Part shown: one piece after another, positions 10,801 through 13,687 of the stretch
Numbering within the stretch: position 1 is the first letter of the stretch
Layout: each line of letters begins with the position of its first letter
Origin: Spirogloea muscicola
Taxonomy: Eukaryota; Streptophyta; Zygnematophyceae; Spirogloeales; Spirogloeaceae
DNA: 13,687 nucleotides
Assembly: GCA_009602725.1 (NCBI GenBank)
Contig: WELB01000042.1
Span: forward strand, 322,972 to 336,658
Reading direction: 5' to 3'
The notes under the pieces: generated by a model
Seen by the model: only the letters and a program-made list of their open reading frames with translations
Told to the model about the DNA's origin: nothing
Database searches by the model: none
Translations under genes and position numbers: made by a program

Positions 10801-13278
10801 ATGAAGTGGAGCCACACCAGTTCAGCGAGCATATGCAGAAAGGCAACAAGCGTGTGCCAGCCACGGTGGTCCTCCCCAGCATACAAGACGAACGCCCAGA
10901 GGGGCTGGTTGTCCTCTGCCAGGCTCGGCTCAGCTCCATAGAGGCGGCCGATCAAGCCAAGCAGCGAGACGAATGGCAGCCCGGGGCTCCCAAGGGCAGC
11001 CGCCTCCGGGTCAGGGTCTGGGGCCCGCTGCGCCTGCTCCTTGAGCTCCTTGATCTTCCCCCGCACAGGCGGCAGAGACAGGAACATCGAGAGCAGCTTG
11101 TGCAGGTACACGTGGTACATGAAGAGCAGGTCAGGGTCGTCATTCTGCAGCGCATTTCACAGGCAGAAAATTCGTCATTGATCCCTCGACGTTGGGAGCG
11201 GTGCAGCCCCAGGCCCTGGTTCTCTTAATAGAAGGAACAACTCTGCTGAGCAGAACTCTGTGAAGAATTTGCTACAGCTAGTGTGTACTCAGCTCAAGAC
11301 GTACAATTGTTATTCATCTGCGACATGCCTCTTCAGGCTAACAATCGGCACAGCAGATTTCTTACGGAAAAGGTGTGCTCAAGCCCAGCTGATAGCTGCT
11401 GTGTGGGCAGCTATATGTCGGCATTCAAGAGCCTTGCCTGGAAAGCTGAAGTGCTCAGGATACCGTCGTTGAGGAACGCGAAGGCATCTGTCTCGCAAGC
11501 AGCAAGGAGACATGCATTTCCTCCAGCGTTGTGGCCGACGCTGAGCTGGCAGACGCCCCATGCCAACTTCACGATTGCCAACACATCGGCTGCAGAAGCT
11601 GCTATGGCGCTGCTTCCATGCACGGGTGCCATAACCTGTATGCTTGTAACGCCTATCAGAAGCCTCAAACGGACAGCTTGATACAGCAACTGCACAGTAC
11701 TTTGGTGCCTCGAATTGATGCACTCTCACTGCTCTTAGTGGTGATGTTCTGGTTAGGCACAGACCTGCTCTTGGAAGCTGTTCTGGAAAGCTTCGTCCTC
11801 AATAAGAGAACGCTCATGACCTTCCCCAGCGCCCAGTGAGTCAGAGACAAGCGAGATCACCAGTGCAAACATCACCGTGTACGCTGTCTGCAGATACATT
11901 GCAAGTCAATGTCAAATAGGATAATGATGATGACCCAAACAGGAGCAGGGGCAGAATAACAACATCTGACATGGTGCACTTCAGAAAGATGATGGCTGCT
12001 CTTTCATTGTAATCGAGACCCTTCATTCTGTACGCTTCATGAATTGCACAGATGCAAGTCATTCACATGAGCTCAAGTGACCCTTAAATCTCAATATTCA
12101 GTAAATTCTCAGAGTTCGGCTTCCCTTTCTGGACTCTCCAAACCCATTAATTGTCTGCCTTAGGTCCAAAATGGAGGCCAACATGAGCTGGAATAGCTAC
12201 GACTGGTGACTTTCAGGCAGCAAATGTCTGTCACCTGCAACTTCACAGTTTCCTTGGACTTGGCCCAATCCTGGGAACAAGCTCGTAGCAAGTCCAGAAG
12301 CTCGCTTAGCTCTGTGGAGCTGGCCTTAGCAACAAGGCAGGTGTACACCAGGCTCTGCGCAAGCATCAGGCGCTCGCGCTGCACGACATTTTGTCGCAGT
12401 ACCAATGTGCCCCTGGCGTCCATGACGTAAGGCTCGCGGCTTGGGCCGCCAAGGCCCGCCGGCTCTTCCCGATTGAGCTCCTTGACGAGGGCGAGGAGGC
12501 GGGCCCGGAGGCCAGCCGCCATTAGGCCCTGAAGGAAGGCCTGAACGTCCTCAGTAATACCCAAGTCCGCTACCTCATCCAGGACAACCATCTGGAGAAG
12601 AAGGCAAGTATCTCATATCTCAGGAGCTTGAACGGTTATGACATTGCTGCCTTGTAGTAAATCATAGCATGGCCACTTACCAGACATATTTTCATCAAGG
12701 GTCAGGCCTGTAGTTGGCCTCTTAGGACCTTGATGAGTCAGAGCATCATACAGGCTGCTCAACTGGCTAGTCTTCTGGATTCTATGTTGTGGTCAATTAC
12801 AAATACAACCAGACAATTGTAAGTGCCAGTGTAGAATTACATCATGGGCATTAGAGCTGAATCTAGGCCCGCGGACTTGAATCTTTGCCTCCCACGTCTC
12901 AAATGCAAGTAGAAGGAGGAGGAGCGGACCCGTAGCAAGAGCTGCAGCGAAAGTATGAGGGCCCGGCGCTCAGTGAACCAGAGGCCGGCGGCCAGGCGCA
13001 GGACCTCCACTGGCTCCCGCCCCACAATGCTCCACTGCACAAGCAGCACCGCACTTCAATCAGCTTTGTCCCCTTGTAAGCACAGGATGAAGTGGAAAAT
13101 GGACCAGGTGCTGACGATATTGCTGGCACTTAGAGACAATCTGTGGACTGGTCTCATCTAAAAGCTGGGAATTGGTGCAGCTGCAGTGCAGAACGTCTCT
13201 CAGTGCTGACTTTGTTCTCTGCGGGTTGCCCTCTTCGCCTGTCCAGGCATGTGGCAAGCAGCATTGCACTTGTATCAT
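1121..13278 (-). CDS. NUP205: Nuclear pore complex protein NUP205 (Nup192/Nup205 family), 33-exon gene
   Basis: Scaffold nucleoporin of the inner ring of the nuclear pore complex; in its relatives it pairs with Nup93 and helps hold the central transport channel. Exons, first to last: 13130-13278, 12930-13053, 12235-12591, 11765-11887, 11438-11635, 10818-11144, 10302-10535, 9881-10150, 9420-9550, 9197-9316, 8891-8966, 8395-8714, 8092-8242, 7648-7869, 7107-7268, 6776-6943, 6600-6674, 6289-6390, 5985-6122, 5629-5690, 5257-5329, 4893-5110, 4579-4696, 4105-4389, 3721-3897, 3340-3468, 3000-3179, 2610-2768, 2322-2432, 1980-2111, 1695-1823, 1346-1618, 1121-1204 (stop 1121-1123). They sum to 5577 nt, about 1858 residues, close to the plant protein. 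Diagnostic motifs include VKELNREEPAGLGGP (about residue 127), EEYPSTLSYLKLLNNLI, EYVRYDALPDIQRSS, SERGDRLID and EDVNELSRHEVDEII, all in plant order. The chain should be almost wholly helical repeats; I saw no catalytic motif, signal peptide or membrane segment. Boundaries were set by eye and some may be a few bases off. The start codon is the weakest point. Confidence 0.93.
1980..3179 (-). other. NUP205: NUP205 exons 27-30 (about residues 1504-1697)
   Basis: Exon 27 (3000-3179) encodes VIDFVDSHRGAFARALRDE and HLLELTTAILSR, ending at the consensus donor CGA|GTAAGT. Exon 28 (2610-2768) begins VWALGQKDAGGIRELLLNLC, so the junction reads ILSR|VW as in plants (ILSKVW). Exon 29 (2322-2432) encodes VTRLRCNLITYLRAMVVKGR and ARLHLD. 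Exon 30 (1980-2111) encodes QPTLRHVAQLLKQTATSL and EEKSILLSK. All junctions are phase 0. Confidence 0.9.
3340..4389 (-). other. NUP205: NUP205 exons 24-26 (about residues 1307-1503)
   Basis: Exon 24 (4105-4389) encodes VHQEQVELTAGNLALVRKSA, ASEVGRALAMYAMDALLALE and EQLQSRGILQASLADV. It contains about 18 residues between LEGE and EQLQSRG that I do not recall from the plant protein. Exon 25 (3721-3897) encodes IAEAELALLLR and IVQMGALRQLSSCRAL and ends at GTGTCT|GTATGT; an alternative donor lies 6 nt upstream. Exon 26 (3340-3468) encodes FDDEWRPNSP, HYQLFSRILRLVLCMTTLA and ends CAAAGTCAG|GTATCC. The exon 26 acceptor (gcatatgaaag|TTTGAT) is pyrimidine-poor; a phase-compatible alternative is nine bases downstream. 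Confidence 0.86.
4579..6122 (-). other. NUP205: NUP205 exons 19-23 (about residues 1104-1306)
   Basis: Exon 19 (5985-6122) encodes MDTVLRWAWAQNCRLEEEAA and LHLLLAISNLIQ. Exon 20 (5629-5690, 62 nt, the shortest) encodes VVVSRRLDLLEPSRRLQTLA. Exon 21 (5257-5329, 73 nt) encodes LLDASLTLLTSPDCSLKMAL. Exon 22 (4893-5110) encodes VALTVLAKLQQ, a serine/leucine-rich middle, LSNSACHQTLSRLLSALL and ESSEPLRRR. Exon 23 (4579-4696) encodes LLSSLLCYLRYCQGRS and GEDVIEK. Introns 20 and 22 are phase 2, the rest phase 0. The five exons match a continuous plant segment. Confidence 0.9.
5691..5984 (-). other. NUP205: Intron 19 of NUP205: stop-free and in frame
   Basis: This interval is 294 nt (98 codons) and has no stop in the reading frame shared by exons 19 and 20, so one frame stays open from 6128 to 5625. 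It is called an intron because it has a GT donor (ATTCAG|GTCCTC) and a gagcag|GTGGTT acceptor. Removing it joins NLIQ to VVVSRRLDLL, as in plant SQIVEVSACRRI. Its translation is rich in cysteine, valine and leucine and matches nothing I recall in the family. Confidence 0.72.
6289..7268 (-). other. NUP205: NUP205 exons 15-18 (about residues 935-1103)
   Basis: Exon 15 (7107-7268) encodes LLYELRAGSATGTPIAELLR and LPKRSQAQALRVSVLHQ. Exon 16 (6776-6943) continues RAWLLKLLTLEIHG and ends with GEVVGKSK. Exon 17 (6600-6674, only 75 nt) encodes ILGLLDLVQFQIPEE. Exon 18 (6289-6390) encodes LAELVGEEEQNLF and SERGDRLIDIAALRDAILQ. All four are phase 0 at both ends. The joined text across the splices (VLHQ|RAWLL and GKSK|ILGLL) reproduces the plant protein, which strongly supports these boundaries. 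Confidence 0.93.
7648..8714 (-). other. NUP205: NUP205 exons 12-14 (about residues 704-934)
   Basis: Exon 12 (8395-8714) encodes DLMAGRAIFRNIMSIL, LEILVLAFDRDSILAD, RPSYQPLESIL and EYVRYDALPDIQRSS. Exon 13 (8092-8242) encodes LVAMIIEGG, IVEDYGACLENR and GFLIMQ. Exon 14 (7648-7869) encodes LLLEGLTRQSPNVPELLLHF, then FSCLRVILDMLDTLPRPEVN and ends at TTTGAG|GTATTA. Intron 12 is phase 2 (AAG|GTTCGT to ccag|TGCG), giving ILSARLPKL. The intron after exon 13 uses a GC donor. Confidence 0.92.
7870..8091 (-). other. NUP205: Intron 13 of NUP205: GC-AG intron
   Basis: The donor reads CAG|GCAAGT, the ideal GC-donor consensus, and the acceptor gcgcag|CTACTC. The joined protein reads LIMQ|LLLEGLTRQSP, matching plant LIMQLLVDNINRPAP without a gap. 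The only nearby GT (in GCAAGTGAC) is out of phase and would add residues. Length is 222 nt. Confidence 0.84.
8891..9550 (-). other. NUP205: NUP205 exons 9-11 (about residues 595-703)
   Basis: Exon 9 (9420-9550) starts at gtcgcag|GTGTATGAC and encodes VYDMVYELEEVEAR then EEYPSTLSYLKLLNNLI. Exon 10 (9197-9316) encodes YLDYFKFVRDHVF, SYVDPAEKW and LVLASLTHFQ. Exon 11 (8891-8966, 76 nt) encodes MLTTYEPSGDDIA and ends at ATGAGA|GTAAGC. Introns 9 and 10 are both phase 2. Phase forces the exon 10 acceptor to the pyrimidine-poor site ctaaaag|GTACC, because two nearer-consensus AGs are out of phase. The split codons give QCLR|YLDYF and HFQC|MLTTY, which align with the plant protein. Confidence 0.88.
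9881..10535 (-). other. NUP205: NUP205 exons 7-8 (about residues 427-594)
   Basis: Exon 7 (10302-10535) begins ATGEDGAREVHRLLQG and continues through VSWRTLFSTLTAYQQRCQQL to KALEAYLCVLVK, matching the plant segment around SIGWPTLFDCIRIYDEKF. Exon 8 (9881-10150) begins VMQEGNESERGLW and carries RLRGALRNAIAAL and IWALMEQYDLPV. The last block is among the clearest identifiers of plant-type NUP205. Exon 8 is taken to end at GGGCAG|GTGTGC (phase 0). The frame stays open to about 9764, so a longer exon cannot be ruled out from sequence alone. Confidence 0.92.
10818..11887 (-). other. NUP205: NUP205 exons 4-6 (about residues 211-426)
   Basis: Exon 4 (11765-11887) encodes VMFALVISLVSDSL, matching the plant helix before the DFQDIVMAS region. 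Exon 5 (11438-11635) encodes VKLAWGVCQLSVG and a TDAFAFLNDGILSTSAFQ helix. Exon 6 (10818-11144) encodes NDDPDLLFMYHVYLHKLL, a variable linker rich in proline, aspartate and alanine, then LPFVSLLGLIGRLYGAEP, WAFVLYAGEDH and TLVAFLHML. All junctions are phase 0. The intron between exons 5 and 6 begins with GC rather than GT. Confidence 0.9.
11145..11437 (-). other. NUP205: Intron 5 of NUP205: GC-AG intron
   Basis: The donor reads CAG|GCAAGG and the acceptor gctgcag|AATGAC. Phase 0 is needed on both sides, because exon 5 ends AFQ and exon 6 starts NDDPDLL, as plant AYQ|NDEEDI does. I found no GT at this position that keeps the frame. The donor matches the known GC-AG consensus (AG|GCAAG). Length is 293 nt. 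Confidence 0.82.
12235..13053 (-). other. NUP205: NUP205 exons 2-3 (about residues 50-210), N-terminal solenoid
   Basis: Exon 2 is 12930-13053 and exon 3 is 12235-12591. They carry the family's most plant-like block: VGREPVEVLRLAAGLWFTER, then DVQAFLQGLMAAGLRARLL, VKELNREEPAGLGGP and VVQRERLMLAQSLV. Exon 3 starts at cttctccag|ATGGTTGTC and ends at TTGCAG|GTGACA, both phase 0. The exon 2 donor CGG|GTCCGC is a poor match to consensus, but it is the only GT found nearby that keeps phase. Exon 3 (357 nt) is the longest exon, and its 3' half is markedly GC-rich. Confidence 0.9.
13130..13278 (-). other. NUP205: NUP205 exon 1 (tentative start, about residues 1-50)
   Basis: This open stretch is joined to exon 2 because a donor after codon phase 2 (AA|GTGCCA, intron 13054-13129) restores the frame. 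The residues before the junction (LLDETSPQIVS) have the right spacing against the plant segment that precedes the conserved leucines of exon 2. The first in-frame ATG after an upstream TAG is at 13276-13278. Sequence similarity here is weak, and plant NUP205 has roughly 70 residues upstream of this point. An upstream exon may therefore splice in at an AG just before the ATG (ctgctgcag|GGTATG) or at gcactgcag|CTGC inside this exon. Confidence 0.42.
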
Positions 13279-13550
13279 ACCCTGCAGCAGGGCTTGCGAT
13301 GTAATGACCACAGTGCCAGCCAAGGACACGCTATTCTACATTGCACTAAATTGAAATATCTTAAATCCCAAGCTCCATGCCTAGATGCTGCAATGGCGTC
13401 AACTGGCAGCTGTGTCTTAAGTCTTCCCCAAGCCTTTCCATGCCTTACCAGTCACCAGCTGGCCTCTGGTCGAGCTTCTCACTTCCTTGAGCTTCTTCTC
13501 CTCTCTCATATGCCCGTCATGCCTTTTTTCTACACCGCAGGCAATGCAAC
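13279..13550. other. NUP205 5' flank, possibly holding an unrecognised first exon
   Basis: No conserved protein segment is visible. On the minus strand a short open frame starts at an ATG near 13442 (MERLGEDLRHSCQLT...) and ends in a stop after about 26 codons. It could be a first exon only if spliced before that stop. I saw no convincing TATA box, though an AT-rich patch lies at about 13350-13371. Confidence 0.4.
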
Positions 13551-13687
13551 CCTCTTCCAACCCCGCCCCCCTCCCCCCCTTGCGCGCCCTTGCCCTCCCT
13601 CCAACCCTCCCTCCCTTCCTCTCCCCACCCCTCCAGTCCCCTCCCTCTCTCTCCCCGTCCCTCCCTTCCTCCCTCCCTCCCTTCCTC
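13551..13687. repeat. Pyrimidine-rich (CCCT/CCTT) low-complexity tract
   Basis: The + strand here is nearly all C and T, with recurring CCCTCCCTTCCT-like units, broken by a few purines (for example GCGCG near 13582). The minus strand is therefore a long G/A tract upstream of NUP205. It may belong to a promoter or be a simple repeat. It runs off the window edge, so its full length is unknown. Confidence 0.85.

Noticed and set aside
10779-11228. 149-codon open frame on + strand
   Set aside because: It lies antisense over exon 6 of NUP205, whose minus-strand reading is clearly conserved. Its arginine/glutamine-rich translation is what an antisense of GC-rich coding DNA gives.
1-13687. tRNA, rRNA, transposon or CRISPR content
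   Set aside because: I looked for tRNA T-loop motifs, terminal inverted repeats, transposase-like protein and spaced repeats on both strands and found nothing supportable by eye.

Overview
The window is essentially one intron-dense eukaryotic gene. It is read on the minus strand and encodes NUP205 (Nup192/Nup205 family), a large alpha-solenoid scaffold nucleoporin of the inner ring of the nuclear pore complex. I rebuilt it by hand from splice sites, reading phase and similarity to land-plant NUP205 proteins recalled from memory. The model has 33 exons between about 13278 (N-terminal side) and 1121 (stop codon). Exon lengths sum to 5577 nt, an exact multiple of three, giving about 1858 residues, close to the roughly 1,840 residues I recall for Arabidopsis NUP205. 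Every junction keeps phase and nearly every exon matches the plant protein in order, so the locus looks like an intact, functional gene.

The host is most likely a green alga, probably a trebouxiophyte such as a Coccomyxa or Trebouxia relative. The protein resembles plant NUP205 far more than the animal or fungal versions. Introns are many and short (32, mean about 206 nt, range 76-379). Exons look more GC-rich than introns. The genus is inference and cannot be fixed from this window.

Layout: 1-200 is a very GC-rich edge of unknown nature. 235-280 is an exact 23-bp tandem duplication. About 281-1120 has no gene I can support and should include the NUP205 3' UTR. 1121-13278 is the NUP205 coding span. 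13279-13550 is upstream DNA that may hold an unrecognised first exon. 13551-13687 is an almost pure pyrimidine tract on the + strand. I saw no RNA gene, mobile element or CRISPR array.

The points most worth checking are at the RNA-processing level: two GC-AG introns, a strong phase-0 bias with no phase-1 intron, ten acceptors directly followed by GT, and a stop-free in-frame intron 19. I found no evidence for a novel multi-gene system.
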